A stretch of DNA of 64,000 nt, from assembly GCF_002879885.1 (NCBI RefSeq), contig NZ_PNYA01000011.1, positions 143,304 through 207,303 on the forward strand, read 5' to 3'. Positions 34,820 through 43,275 of the stretch are shown piece by piece. This DNA comes from Trinickia dabaoshanensis (GTDB taxonomy: Bacteria > Pseudomonadota > Gammaproteobacteria > Burkholderiales > Burkholderiaceae). The position numbers and the translations under genes are program-made. The notes beneath the pieces were generated by a model that was not told the DNA's origin, ran no database searches, and saw nothing but the letters and a program-made list of their open reading frames with translations. Numbering within the stretch: position 1 is the first letter of the stretch; each line of letters opens with the position of its first letter.

Positions 34820-36085
34820 TCACGATACGCTCGCTGCAGTACCCGAACGTGCACGCGAGCGCGACCATCCATAAGCCAACGTCGCACACGCGGCGATCGC
34901 CAGCGCCGGAAACACGCTGGCGCAGACCGTGGACCATCCGAAGCGTGCCAGTAACTGCCCAGCGGTCAGCGACGCGAGCGCGGTGCATCCGAAGGTGGTG
35001 AACTCGCTCGTCGCCTGCGTTTTCGCGCGTTCGCTCGGGCGATACGACTGCGCAAGCAATGTCGTGCCGCCGACGAACATGAAATTCCAACCAACGCCGA
35101 GCGCCGCTAGCGCCGCGTAAAAGTGCGGCAAGTCGGAGGACGATAGCGCGATCGCGCCGCAAGCCGCCGACAAGCCGATACCGGCGCCGATGATACGCAG
35201 CACGCCGAAGCGGGCAATCAAGCGCGCGGCGAACAGCGAAGGCGCGTACATGCCGACGAGATGCCACTCGATGATACGGGCGCCGTCGCCGATCGTATGG
35301 CCGCACGCCACCGCCGCGATCGGCGTGGCCGTCATCACGAACATCATGACCATGTAGCCGAGCGCGTTGTTGGCGAGCGCGGCCATGAAGATCGGCTGCG
35401 TGACGATGCGCCAAAGGGGGCGCGCGAGCGCCTCGTCGGCCTGCTTGGAGATTCCAGAGGACGGTGCGGCCGCGGCCGGCCCCACGTTGCGATAGCCAAT
35501 TGATACGAGCGCCATGGACGCGAGCCCGAGCACGGTCACGAGCGCGTAGGAACCCGCGAACGTGACCGGCGCGAGCCAATCGCGGCTCCACGCGGCGAGC
35601 GCCGGTCCGAGCACGGCCGCCACGACGCCGCCCGTCAACACAGTGGAAATCGCCCGGCTCTTCGCCTGCGCGTCCACGGCGTCAGCGGCGGCGAGGCGAT
35701 AGTACTGCGCGAAGGCCTGAAATACGCCGACCGTAGCCGTCCCGCAGCAAAACAGCCAAAAGCTGTGGATGAAAATCGCGTGAACGGAAATCGCGCCGCC
35801 TGCCGCCCCGACGGTCGCACCCAATGCGAAGCCGGCACGGCGACCGATACGGGCCATCAAAAACGACGCGAAGATCGTCGTTAGCGCCGCCGCGACCGTA
35901 ATCAACGAGAACGGCAAGGTGGCGAGCGCTTTATCGTCGGCGAGCTGATAGCCGACCAGCCCCGTCAACGTCAGATCGATCGAAACGGACGACGTGTACA
36001 AGGCCTGGCAAAGCGCCAGCACACGGGCATTGCGGCGGCCCGCCCGCTCGTCGCGGCCGGGGTCGAGGGATAGAGCAGCGTGCAT
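34820..36085 (-). CDS. MFS transporter
   Basis: The 421-residue inner-membrane protein has about 12 helices. 'SSVSIDLTLTGLVGYQLADD', 'FLMARIGRRAGFALGATVGA' (the loop 2-3 basic motif), and 'GFCxxF'-like aromatic stretches ('FAQYYRLAAADAVDAQAKSR') place it in the DHA-type group seen beside GlxA/AraC regulators. The substrate is not predictable. AAGG lies ~10 nt before the ATG. The 36136-36172 inverted repeat lies 51-87 nt upstream of the start and is a good operator candidate. Confidence 0.9.
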   Translation of the reverse strand: MHAALSLDPGRDERAGRRNARVLALCQALYTSSVSIDLTLTGLVGYQLADDKALATLPFSLITVAAALTTIFASFLMARIGRRAGFALGATVGAAGGAISVHAIFIHSFWLFCCGTATVGVFQAFAQYYRLAAADAVDAQAKSRAISTVLTGGVVAAVLGPALAAWSRDWLAPVTFAGSYALVTVLGLASMALVSIGYRNVGPAAAAPSSGISKQADEALARPLWRIVTQPIFMAALANNALGYMVMMFVMTATPIAAVACGHTIGDGARIIEWHLVGMYAPSLFAARLIARFGVLRIIGAGIGLSAACGAIALSSSDLPHFYAALAALGVGWNFMFVGGTTLLAQSYRPSERAKTQATSEFTTFGCTALASLTAGQLLARFGWSTVCASVFPALAIAACATLAYGWSRSRARSGTAASVS

Positions 36086-36135
36086 CGATGAGCCTTGGCG
36101 TGAAGAGGAGAATGCCTATCCTCGCCTGGACCGCA

Positions 36136-36172
36136 TTGGCAGAAATGCCAATGATGCATCAATTTCTGCCAA
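36136..36172. promoter_or_regulatory. Inverted repeat upstream of the MFS gene, candidate operator
   Basis: Outer arms TTGGCAGAAAT (36136-36146) and ATTTCTGCCAA (36162-36172) form a perfect 11-bp inverted repeat with a 15-nt spacer. A second overlapping one, TTGGCA-GAAA-TGCCAA, lies at 36136-36151. It stands 51 nt upstream of the MFS start codon. The adjacent GlxA/AraC-type regulator is the obvious candidate to bind it. Confidence 0.6.
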
Positions 36173-36192
36173 TCGCACCGTTGGCGTACGCT

Positions 36193-36330
36193 TTACTTGC
36201 GGAACGTCACGCCCTGATCGATCGTGCCGTACATCGTGATGCTGCCGCCCGAATTCGCACCGGGCGAGCCGTTTTGCGCGCACCCGATGCATAACCACGC
36301 CGCCAAAGCGGCCGCCCACCACGCCTTCAT
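36193..36330 (-). CDS. Very small lipoprotein
   Basis: The 45-residue product, from the ATG at 36330 with GAGG upstream, has a lipoprotein signal ('MKAWWAAALAAWLCIGCAQN', lipobox CIGC). The mature part is only ~27 residues, Gly/Ser-rich, ending 'TMYGTIDQGVTFRK'. Small lipoproteins with this 'YGT[IV]D' ending occur in Burkholderia and have no known function. It is transcribed leftward toward the MFS operator and is probably independent. The longer frame to 36414 would hide the signal. Confidence 0.6.
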   Translation of the reverse strand: MKAWWAAALAAWLCIGCAQNGSPGANSGGSITMYGTIDQGVTFRK

Positions 36331-36496
36331 CGCGTCCTCGCCCGAAAACAGCGTAAAACGGCATTCTAGCGTGGGCTTGAAGCGCGCCCGGCGCCCGCGC
36401 GGAGCAATCGACATTTCATGTAACGCGGAAGCATCGAATGCATCTGGAGATTACAGTAGAGCCATTCCGATCCTCCTATTTCCACGAGGCAACCCC

Positions 36497-37219
36497 ATGG
36501 CCATCTCCGCGCCCACCGCCGAACGCGATACCGCTCATTTCCCGGGTCTGTCGCGCATCGGCGCACTACTCGCCGACGCCGGCCGCGCCGCCATGCTCTG
36601 GTCCCTGATGGACGGCAGCGCGAGGCCCGCCGGTGAATTGACGATCATCGCCGGGCTGTCGCCGTCGGCCGCGAGCGGTCATCTGGCCAAGCTCGCCGAG
36701 AGCGGCTTGGTGGCTCTCGAGGTACGCGGCCGGCATCGCTACTATCGCATCGCCACTCCGGAGGTGGCGGCCGCGATCGAAGCGCTCGCGCATCTGGCTC
36801 AGGCCAGCGCGCCCGCGCGTCCAACGCCGGTCGCGGCACGCACGGTGCCTGTCGAGATGCGCTACGCGCGCACGTGCTACGACCACATGGCCGGCGAGTT
36901 GGCCGTGCGTGTCTTCGACCATCTGATCGGACGCGGCTGGCTCGTGGACGAGGGCAGCACCGTCGAAGCCACGAAGGAAGGTGCCGCAGTTTTGGCGGGC
37001 TGGGGCATCGACGTCGGCGCGCAGCGCAAGCGCAAACGGCGATTCGCTTGCACCTGCTTGGACTGGAGCGAGCGTCGCGCCCACCTTGGCGGCGCGCTCG
37101 GCGCGGCGCTGCTCGATCATTGGACTCGAGAAGGCTGGGTGGAGCACGCGCACCAACCGCGCGTGCTGCGCATCACCCCCGCCGGCAAGCAGCAATTCGA
37201 CGCGCTGCTCGGCGCGTGA
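36497..37219 (+). CDS. ArsR family winged-helix transcriptional regulator
   Basis: The 240-residue protein starts at the ATG at 36497 (CACGAGG upstream). The N-terminal winged helix is clear: 'LSRIGALLADAGRAAMLWSL', 'IIAGLSPSAASGHLAKLAES' (recognition helix) and 'VALEVRGRHRYYRIATPEV' (wing). The C-terminal half (about 115-240) contains 'RYARTCYDHMAGELAVRVFD' and 'FACTCLDWSERRAHLGGALG', including Cys residues that might sense thiols or metal. The longer frame from 36224 overlaps the lipoprotein gene and is not supported. The target genes are not evident; the downstream gene is 131 nt away. Confidence 0.92.
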   Translation: MAISAPTAERDTAHFPGLSRIGALLADAGRAAMLWSLMDGSARPAGELTIIAGLSPSAASGHLAKLAESGLVALEVRGRHRYYRIATPEVAAAIEALAHLAQASAPARPTPVAARTVPVEMRYARTCYDHMAGELAVRVFDHLIGRGWLVDEGSTVEATKEGAAVLAGWGIDVGAQRKRKRRFACTCLDWSERRAHLGGALGAALLDHWTREGWVEHAHQPRVLRITPAGKQQFDALLGA

Positions 37220-37350
37220 CCTCGCACGGGCCCGATATTTTTCGTTACAGGCCGGAACGCGCGGCTACAAAACGGAGCGCATTGATACAGGCGGTGGCGC
37301 TACAGTGCTGTCACGGACGTATTACGATCCGGCACCAAAACGAGACCATC

Positions 37351-39774
37351 ATGACTACGCACGCCCGTTCACCCTTCGTGACGTTTCGACGTATCGCCGG
37401 CTTCACGCTGCTCGCCCTTGCCCCGTTGACCCTCGCCGCGCGCGCCGCCTTCGCGCAAGTGCCGCCGGCGCCCAACGGCGCACCCGCAAGCCAAAGCGCC
37501 GACCCGCCCGGACGCGTCGCGCGCTTGAACTACATGGCGGGCACCGTCACGACCCAACCGGCCGGCGCCGGCGACTGGTCTTACGCGTCCGTCAACCGCC
37601 CGCTGACCACGGGCGACCAACTCTGGAACGACGCGAACGCGCGTTCCGAGCTGCATATCGGTTCGACGGCCGTGCGGCTGGGTTCGTCGACGAGCCTCGA
37701 CGTGATGAACCTCGACGACACGAACGCGCAACTGAAAGTGGCGCAAGGCACGCTGTCGACGAACGTCCGGTCGATACCGAGCGGTTCGACCTACGAAATC
37801 GACACCCCCAATGTCGCACTGGGCGTGACGCGGCCCGGCGATTACCGCGTCGATGTGGCGCCCGACGGCAGCACGACCACGGTGACGGTCCACAGAGGTG
37901 CCGTCACCGCCTACGGGCAGAACGGCCAGGTGCCCGTCGAGGCCGGGCAACAGATCACGTTCACGGGCACCAACTTGGAGGAGGCTTCGGTCGCGCAAGC
38001 GCCCTCGCCCGATGCATTCGACCAGTGGGCCGCGAGCCGCGATGCCGCCGAGGAGCGGTCGGTATCGGCGCGCTATGTGTCGCGTGACGTGCCCGGCTAC
38101 GAGGATCTCGATGCGAACGGCACTTGGAGCGACGACCCGCAATACGGCGCTGTCTGGGTGCCGAACCAAGAGCCCGCGGGCTGGGCGCCCTATCACGATG
38201 GCCACTGGGCCTGGATCGCGCCGTGGGGCTGGACCTGGATCGACGACGCGCCATGGGGCTTCGCACCGTACCACTACGGACGCTGGGCGTATCTGCATTC
38301 GTCCTGGTGCTGGGTGCCGGGGCCGCGCATCGTGAGCGAGCCGCCTATGTACGCGCCGGCGCTCGTGGCGTTCGTCGGCGGAGGGGGCGGCGGCGGGCTC
38401 AGTTGGAGCGTGAGCCTCTCGATCGGCGGCGCCGCGACACCCGGGCTCGCGTGGTTCCCGCTCGGCCCAGGAGAGGTGTGGCACCCGGGCTGGGGCGGAT
38501 GGAGCCCGAGGTACTACCAGCGAGTCAATCAGACGGTCATCGTCAACAACAACATCAACAAGACCGTCAACATCACCAACATTCACAATACGTACATCAA
38601 CTACAACGCGCCGGGCGCCGTCACGGCAGTGCCGGCAAAGGCGTTCGTGAACGGCAAGCCCGTTGCGCATTTTGCGCAACGTGTCGATCCGCACCAGTGG
38701 CATAACGTGCGGATCAACCCGGGCGCCGCGGGCGTCGCCCCGGTGAAACAGAGCTTCGCGCCGGGCCTGCGGCCGGCGACCTACCGGCCGCCGCAGGCCA
38801 TCGCCTCGCGCACGGTCGTTGCGACCCACACGCCGCCGACGCCGGCAGCCTTCCACGATCCTTTGGCCGCGCATCTCGCGCATGCCGGCGGCCAAGTCCC
38901 CGGGGCAGGCGCGCCCGTCGCGCGGCCGGCGATGCCGGGGCCGATGGTGGGCCATGCGCAGACGATGCCCGCACGGGCCGTGCATGTCGTCGATACCCAC
39001 TCGCCCGTGATCACGCCGACTCACGGTCCGGCCCATGCCGAGCAACATGCACCGCAGCCCGGCGCGCAACCGCGCGTCGAAGCGGGGCCGGGCCAACAAC
39101 CCCATGCCCCCGCGCCGGTTGAGCACGCACAGCCCAACAACGGCGTGCCGCGTCCGCCCGTCGTGAACACTCAGGCCGAACACGGCATCCAGCCGGGCGC
39201 CCGGCCAGCACCGGCTTGGACGCAGCCGCACGCGCCCATCACGGGGCAACATATGCCGATGAACGAGGCGCATCCGCAAGCTCAACCTCACGCGGAGCAG
39301 GCACGTCCGCAACCGCAAGCGCAACCTCACGTCGAACAGCCGCGCCCGCAACCGCAAGCGCAGCCTCACGTCGAACAGCCGCGCCCGCAACCGCAACCGC
39401 AACCGCAAGCGCAGCCTCACTTCGAGCAGCCGCGTCCGCAGCCGCAGCCTCACTTCGAGCAGCCGCGCCCGCAACCGCAGCCGCAGCCTCACTTCGAGCA
39501 GCCGCGCCCGCAACCGCAGCCGCAGCCTCATTTCGAACAGCCGCGCCCGCAGCCGCAACCGCAGCCTCATTTCGAACAGCCGCGTCCGCAGCCGCAACCG
39601 CAGCCTCATTTCGAACAGCCGCGCCCGCAGCCGCAACCGCAGCCTCATTTCGAACAGCCGCGCCCGCAGCCGCAGCCGCAACCGCAGCCGCAGCCCCGCC
39701 CCGCCCCGGCGCAGCACGAACAGCAACATGCGGCTGCGCCATCGCACGGCGGCCACGAACGCCATCAAGGCTAA
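37351..39774 (+). CDS. Secreted FecR/DUF6600 protein with Pro-Gln repeat tail
   Basis: The 807-residue protein has a signal peptide (about 1-35, ending 'ARAAFA'). A FecR-type domain follows (about 50-210: 'VNRPLTTGDQLWNDANARSE', 'GTLSTNVRSIPSGSTYEIDT', 'TVHRGAVTAYG'). Next is the Trp/Tyr-rich DUF6600 region (about 250-330: 'GYEDLDANGTWSDDPQYGAV', 'APWGWTWIDDAPWGFAPYHY'). An Asn-rich beta segment comes after it, and a ~350-residue Pro/His/Gln-rich tail carries tandem 13-residue repeats with core 'H[F/V]EQPRPQPQPQP'. I infer an envelope or periplasmic protein; the function of this family is unknown. The frame reads far upstream (36874) but the ATG at 37351 gives the signal peptide. A strong terminator follows. 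Confidence 0.88.
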   Translation: MTTHARSPFVTFRRIAGFTLLALAPLTLAARAAFAQVPPAPNGAPASQSADPPGRVARLNYMAGTVTTQPAGAGDWSYASVNRPLTTGDQLWNDANARSELHIGSTAVRLGSSTSLDVMNLDDTNAQLKVAQGTLSTNVRSIPSGSTYEIDTPNVALGVTRPGDYRVDVAPDGSTTTVTVHRGAVTAYGQNGQVPVEAGQQITFTGTNLEEASVAQAPSPDAFDQWAASRDAAEERSVSARYVSRDVPGYEDLDANGTWSDDPQYGAVWVPNQEPAGWAPYHDGHWAWIAPWGWTWIDDAPWGFAPYHYGRWAYLHSSWCWVPGPRIVSEPPMYAPALVAFVGGGGGGGLSWSVSLSIGGAATPGLAWFPLGPGEVWHPGWGGWSPRYYQRVNQTVIVNNNINKTVNITNIHNTYINYNAPGAVTAVPAKAFVNGKPVAHFAQRVDPHQWHNVRINPGAAGVAPVKQSFAPGLRPATYRPPQAIASRTVVATHTPPTPAAFHDPLAAHLAHAGGQVPGAGAPVARPAMPGPMVGHAQTMPARAVHVVDTHSPVITPTHGPAHAEQHAPQPGAQPRVEAGPGQQPHAPAPVEHAQPNNGVPRPPVVNTQAEHGIQPGARPAPAWTQPHAPITGQHMPMNEAHPQAQPHAEQARPQPQAQPHVEQPRPQPQAQPHVEQPRPQPQPQPQAQPHFEQPRPQPQPHFEQPRPQPQPQPHFEQPRPQPQPQPHFEQPRPQPQPQPHFEQPRPQPQPQPHFEQPRPQPQPQPHFEQPRPQPQPQPQPQPRPAPAQHEQQHAAAPSHGGHERHQG
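39289..39699 (+). repeat. Tandem repeats coding for H-[AVF]-EQ-[PA]-RPQPQ units
   Basis: There are ten consecutive in-frame units (first residues HAEQ, HVEQ, HVEQ, then seven HFEQ). The last HFEQ units start at 39418, 39451, 39490, 39529, 39568, 39607 and 39646, so the period settles at 39 bp. The units near the end are nearly identical in DNA, which indicates recent expansion and likely length variation between strains. Confidence 0.95.
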
Positions 39775-39797
39775 CGCCCGGAGGCGGTAAACGTCGA

Positions 39798-39876
39798 AGC
39801 CCGCGGTAGCCGCGCGGAGCGCCGAGCCGGAAAACGTATCCGGCTCGAGCCGCCGCGCGGTACCGCGGGCTTTTTT
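39798..39876 (+). terminator. Long hairpin terminator after the FecR/DUF6600 gene
   Basis: The long stem begins AGCCCGCGGTA and is closed by the complementary arm ending TACCGCGGGCT, followed by six T. An inner stem involves GAGCCGG / CCGGCTC. It lies 24 nt after the stop codon and also separates the convergent thyA gene. Confidence 0.88.
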
Positions 39877-39903
39877 AGGCTTCGAGCAAAGCGCTCAACG
39901 CGC

Positions 39904-40875
39904 TTAAACGGCCATGGGCGCCGTCAGCGGCTCGTGATGGCGATAGCCCACCAACGAGAAATCGCCGGGCTCGACCTGCTCGAGCCACTCGGGCGCATAC
40001 ACGCCCGTCTCGGCGTAATCGGGCACGCGATCGGCGATAACCAAACGCGGACTCTCATACGGCTCTCGTTCCAATTGACGTTGCAGCATCTCGAGCTGGT
40101 TCTCGTAGATGTGCGCATCGCCGATGAAGTACGTAAACCAACGCGGCGCGTACCCCGTCAAGCGCCCGACGAGCGAAAGCAACGCTGCCCCCTCGACGAG
40201 ATTGAACGGCGTACCGAGACCGACATCGTTGCTGCGGATATACAGACACAGCGATATCTCTCGGCGCGCGGCATTCGGCAGGAACTGATAAAGCAAATGG
40301 CACGCTGGCAGCGCGATCTGATCGAGCAGCGCGGGATTCCAGCCATGGAAGAGAATTCGGCGATCCGACGGATTGCTCATGATCGTATCGAGGCACTGCC
40401 GCAACTGATCGATGGCCTTGTACAGCAGCACCTTTTGGACGCCGTCTTCCTCGAACTGGGTGACGATACGGTATCCGCGCTGCGTCGCATCGGCCACGCG
40501 CGCTTGCTGCGACGCCTCCACGACCTTATAGCCCGGCCACTTGCGCCACTGCACGCCATACACGTCGCCGAGGTCATCCGTCCCTTCGCGATACGGATTG
40601 GCGAGCCACTGCGCGTTTTCGTTGGCGTTCGCATCCCAGACCTTGCAGCCGAGCGCACGGAAATCGGCCGCGCTGCGCGAAGCGCGCAGAAAACCGACCA
40701 TCTCGCCGATCGCCGACTTGAACGCCAGCTTTTTCGTGGTAACGGCCGGAAAGCCTTCTTGCAGGTCGAAGCGCATCATGGCGCCCGGCATCGAGATCGT
40801 GCGAATGCCGGTACGGTTTTCCTGCCAACTGCCCGTCTCGAGAATCGTGCGGACGAGATCGAGGTACTGTTTCAT
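39904..40875 (-). CDS. thyA: Thymidylate synthase
   Basis: ThyA methylates dUMP to dTMP with methylene-tetrahydrofolate. It has 323 residues, longer than the 264 of E. coli but typical of the beta-proteobacterial form, which has an insert. The opening is '[20 protein letters not shown]'. The active-site Cys is in '[11 protein letters not shown]', and '[20 protein letters not shown]' and '[18 protein letters not shown]' are characteristic. AAGGA precedes the ATG at 40875. folA, its metabolic partner, lies 10 kb away on the other side of the amyloid-like locus. Confidence 0.97.
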   Translation of the reverse strand: MKQYLDLVRTILETGSWQENRTGIRTISMPGAMMRFDLQEGFPAVTTKKLAFKSAIGEMVGFLRASRSAADFRALGCKVWDANANENAQWLANPYREGTDDLGDVYGVQWRKWPGYKVVEASQQARVADATQRGYRIVTQFEEDGVQKVLLYKAIDQLRQCLDTIMSNPSDRRILFHGWNPALLDQIALPACHLLYQFLPNAARREISLCLYIRSNDVGLGTPFNLVEGAALLSLVGRLTGYAPRWFTYFIGDAHIYENQLEMLQRQLEREPYESPRLVIADRVPDYAETGVYAPEWLEQVEPGDFSLVGYRHHEPLTAPMAV

Positions 40876-40995
40876 GCGCGAAAATCCTTCGGCTCGTGGC
40901 GCGCGGCCGCTCTCGCACCGCGCAAACCGCGATTTTACCAAGCCGCGAGATTTCCGACCGGAGCCCGGCCCGCCGCATGCGCTTGCCCGGGCTCG

Positions 40996-42369
40996 CTAGC
41001 TCGACATGCGATGATCGCCCGGCTCGATGTGGACGTCGCGCATGCCATGCGCGCTGAGCAGCCGATAAAGCGTGACGCGTGAAATGCCGAGCTCTTGCGC
41101 CGCATCGCCGAGTCGACCTCGATGGCGCAGCAGCGCCAATTCGATCGCCTGCCGCTCGGCGGCTTCGCGCGCCTGCGCGAGCGAGACGGGCGCGACGTCG
41201 ACGTACTCGGCCAACTCGAGATCGTGCGCGCAGATCAAGCGCCCTTCCGACATGACGATCGCCCGGCGCACGCGATTGATCAATTCGCGCACGTTGCCCG
41301 GCCAAGCGTAGTTATGAAGCGCGGCGATCGCATCGGCCGAGAAGCCGCGAAGCCGGCGCGTACCGTCCTTGCGGAATCGTTCGAGCATGTGATGCGCGAG
41401 CAACTCGATGTCTTTGCCGCGCGCGCGCAACGGTGGCTCCTCGATCTGCAGCACGCAAAGCCGGTGATACAGATCGGCGCGAAAACGGCCCGCGTCCATC
41501 GCACGATGCATATCGATGTGCGTGGCGGAAATCACGCGCACATCCACGTCGATCGACTCCTGTCCGCCCAGTCTTTCGATGCGCCCCTCTTGCAAAAAGC
41601 GCAGCAAGCTGGCCTGGCTCTCGAGCGGCAAGTCGCCGATCTCATCGAGAAACAAGGTGCCGCCATGCGCCGCCTCGATGCGGCCGATCTTGCGCTGGTT
41701 CGCCCCCGTGAACGCGCCGCGCTCATAGCCGAACAACTCCGATTGCAGCAAATGCGGGGGAATCGCGCCGCAGTTGATCGCGACGAACGGAGCCGCGCGA
41801 CGCAGCGAACGCTCGTGGATAGCGACGGCCGTCAATTCCTTGCCGGTGCCCGATTCGCCCGACACGAACACGGGCGCGTCGGTCATCGCGACTTTGCGGA
41901 TCGCGCGAAACAGCGTCCGCATCGCGTCGCACGCGCCGACCATTTCGCCTTCCCCGGTACTCGTGGACGCCGCATCCTCACCGGGGGCGCCGAGCACGAC
42001 CATGCCATAGGCATGCCCGACCGAATCGACGATACGCGGCGCCTCGTAAGGCATCGTGACGTAGTCATAGCAGTAATCGCGCACGAGCCGGCGCAGCGCG
42101 CTTTCTTGCATCTGGCCCGGTGCCGCGGCCGCGACCCAGGCGACGTTGGGCATCGTCAAAAAAGGTTCGAGCGCGACGATTTCCTGCGAGTCGAAGCGGC
42201 TCGACAAATCGAGCAACCCGCCGGCCGCCGCGTCGCCGCGCAATGCCCGGCGCGCATCGCGCGCGCTCGCCGCGACTTCGACCTGCCAGCCGCGCGCATT
42301 GAATTGGGCGCTCAATTGCGGGTTGGCCTCGCGAGTGACATACACCAAGTGCCGATTTGCGGGTTCCAT
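40996..42369 (-). CDS. Sigma-54-dependent activator, VpsR-like (divergent from the fap-like operon)
   Basis: The 457-residue enhancer-binding protein has a degenerate receiver-like N-domain (about 5-125), with an Asp in 'GGLLDLSSRF' and 'YVTMPYEA' where a phospho-receiver has its Lys-Pro. An AAA+ domain follows: Walker A 'GESGTGKE' (171-178), 'GAFTGA' sigma-54 contact loop (218-223), Walker B 'GGTLFLDEIGDLP', and 'NYAWPGNVRELINRVRR'. The protein ends in a Fis-type HTH ('RLGDAAQELGISRVTLYRLL'). It is divergent from the operon and shares the 521-bp control region. It is closely similar to the gene at 49299. The VpsR/BerB group in other bacteria responds to c-di-GMP; that link is inference here. 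Confidence 0.94.
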   Translation of the reverse strand: MEPANRHLVYVTREANPQLSAQFNARGWQVEVAASARDARRALRGDAAAGGLLDLSSRFDSQEIVALEPFLTMPNVAWVAAAAPGQMQESALRRLVRDYCYDYVTMPYEAPRIVDSVGHAYGMVVLGAPGEDAASTSTGEGEMVGACDAMRTLFRAIRKVAMTDAPVFVSGESGTGKELTAVAIHERSLRRAAPFVAINCGAIPPHLLQSELFGYERGAFTGANQRKIGRIEAAHGGTLFLDEIGDLPLESQASLLRFLQEGRIERLGGQESIDVDVRVISATHIDMHRAMDAGRFRADLYHRLCVLQIEEPPLRARGKDIELLAHHMLERFRKDGTRRLRGFSADAIAALHNYAWPGNVRELINRVRRAIVMSEGRLICAHDLELAEYVDVAPVSLAQAREAAERQAIELALLRHRGRLGDAAQELGISRVTLYRLLSAHGMRDVHIEPGDHRMSS

Positions 42370-42751
42370 TGTTCAGACCTCTTGTTGGTGAACGCGAAGC
42401 AAGACACCTCGTCCGGGCAATGCGCCGGCGAATGCTTACCGTGGCTCCCCAACGATGCAAAAGCCCCGCTCTCAGTTCTTTGGCCCAACGACCGCGCCCG
42501 CAATGGAATTATTAATAGCAATTGCTGCTAGATCGGCGCTTTTATCAACGTGAAACCGTTCCAACAGCTTACTATACGCCCCGCCCCGGAGGGACCCGCG
42601 CGCGCCGTAAGAATTGAAACAACGGGCGGCGGCGTACGCCCCTAGCGGCTTTTCATCGATTTCACCTCACTATCTTAAGCAGGGATTCGTGGCGGTTTTA
42701 CGACATCGAAACGCGATCGACGAACCGGCTTCGAACCCATTTTCCGCTGCC

Positions 42752-42771
42752 CCGTTTCAGCGCTGAAACGG
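42752..42771. promoter_or_regulatory. Perfect 20-bp palindrome, candidate activator binding site
   Basis: CCGTTTCAGCGCTGAAACGG reads the same on both strands. Its centre lies about 97 bp upstream of the -12 GC of the sigma-54 promoter, the usual position of an enhancer site. The two flanking sigma-54 activators carry very similar HTH regions and could both bind it. Confidence 0.7.
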
Positions 42772-42844
42772 ATTTCCGCGTTTCCCTTCGCCGTTTAGTA
42801 GGCAATCGATACACAAGCCAATTGCCGCAATGGTTTCCCGCCGA

Positions 42845-42860
42845 TGGCACAGCTCTCGCG
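42845..42860 (+). promoter_or_regulatory. Sigma-54 (-24/-12) promoter of the fap-like operon
   Basis: TGGCAC-AGCTC-TCGCG matches the TGGCAC-N5-TTGC consensus with one change, and the invariant GG (42846-42847) and GC (42858-42859) are exactly 10 nt apart. The predicted transcription start, near 42870, gives a ~20-nt leader containing the GGAGAG ribosome site of the first gene. Confidence 0.8.
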
Positions 42861-42890
42861 TAATGGAGCGCACCACGGAGAGACGCCACC

Positions 42891-43241
42891 ATGCCACTCA
42901 CACAGCCCCTTTCGCCTCGTTCCCGCGCCTTGATCGCAGCGCTCGGCATCGCGCTCGCATCGCTTGCGGCGCCGGCTCGCGCACAAGCCGACACGCTCGG
43001 CGACGTTCGCGCCGGAGATGAGCTGCTCGTGGCGGGAGCCGCGGCCATCGACGACGGCGCGCTTGCGCTTGCGCGCGGCACCGGCCCCGGCCTGATGGCC
43101 GTGGGTGCGCCGATGCTCGCGTTGCACGGCGCGCCGTCGGTCACGCTCTGGGACGAAATCGCGCCGCCGGCCCCTGTGCCCGTACCGGCCGATTCCGCCC
43201 ACGTCGCGCAAAGCAACACCGTCAGTTATTTCCGCCAGTAG
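42891..43241 (+). CDS. Small exported protein, first gene of the fap-like operon
   Basis: The 116-residue protein has a signal peptide (about 1-32, 'LIAALGIALASLAAPARAQA'). The mature part contains 'IDDGALALARGTGPG' (Asp54-Asp55), an acidic DD-x-x-L-x-x-x-RG element resembling one in the sixth gene ('GDDVLSHQTGK'). It then has 'LHGAPSVTLWDEI', a Pro-rich segment, and ends 'HVAQSNTVSYFRQ'. I do not recognise a named family. It is first after the sigma-54 promoter, so it may be a regulator of fibre assembly (a FapA-like position) or a minor component. GGAGAG precedes the ATG. Confidence 0.75.
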   Translation: MPLTQPLSPRSRALIAALGIALASLAAPARAQADTLGDVRAGDELLVAGAAAIDDGALALARGTGPGLMAVGAPMLALHGAPSVTLWDEIAPPAPVPVPADSAHVAQSNTVSYFRQ

Positions 43242-43275
43242 CCCAACCTCTCATGGCCTTCGCCGGAGAACCGAC

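Larger units (their letters stand above)
42370..42890. other. Divergent control region of the fap-like operon
   Basis: The 521 bases lie between the leftward activator gene and the rightward operon. They contain the 20-bp palindrome at 42752-42771 and the sigma-54 promoter at 42845-42860, both listed separately. An A/T-rich stretch around 42505-42530 may hold the promoter of the activator gene, but no good -35/-10 pair is evident. No ORF is supported. Confidence 0.7.

Noticed and set aside
39289..39699. Regular repeats that could suggest a CRISPR array
   Set aside because: The units are contiguous, in frame and coding (H-x-EQ-P-RPQPQ), with no unique spacers.
37369..39768. Very long open frame (about 800 codons) on the minus strand
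   Set aside because: It is the antisense shadow of the FecR/DUF6600 gene; the product is Arg/Leu/His low-complexity sequence caused by high-GC codon bias and the tandem repeats.
42891..43241. Bacteriocin precursor, suggested by the acidic DD-x-x-L-x-x-x-RG element and a nearby C39-type peptidase
   Set aside because: The protein has a normal Sec signal peptide and no double-Gly leader, the peptidase lacks an ABC transporter, and the neighbours are fibre-type proteins; the amyloid reading explains all of them.
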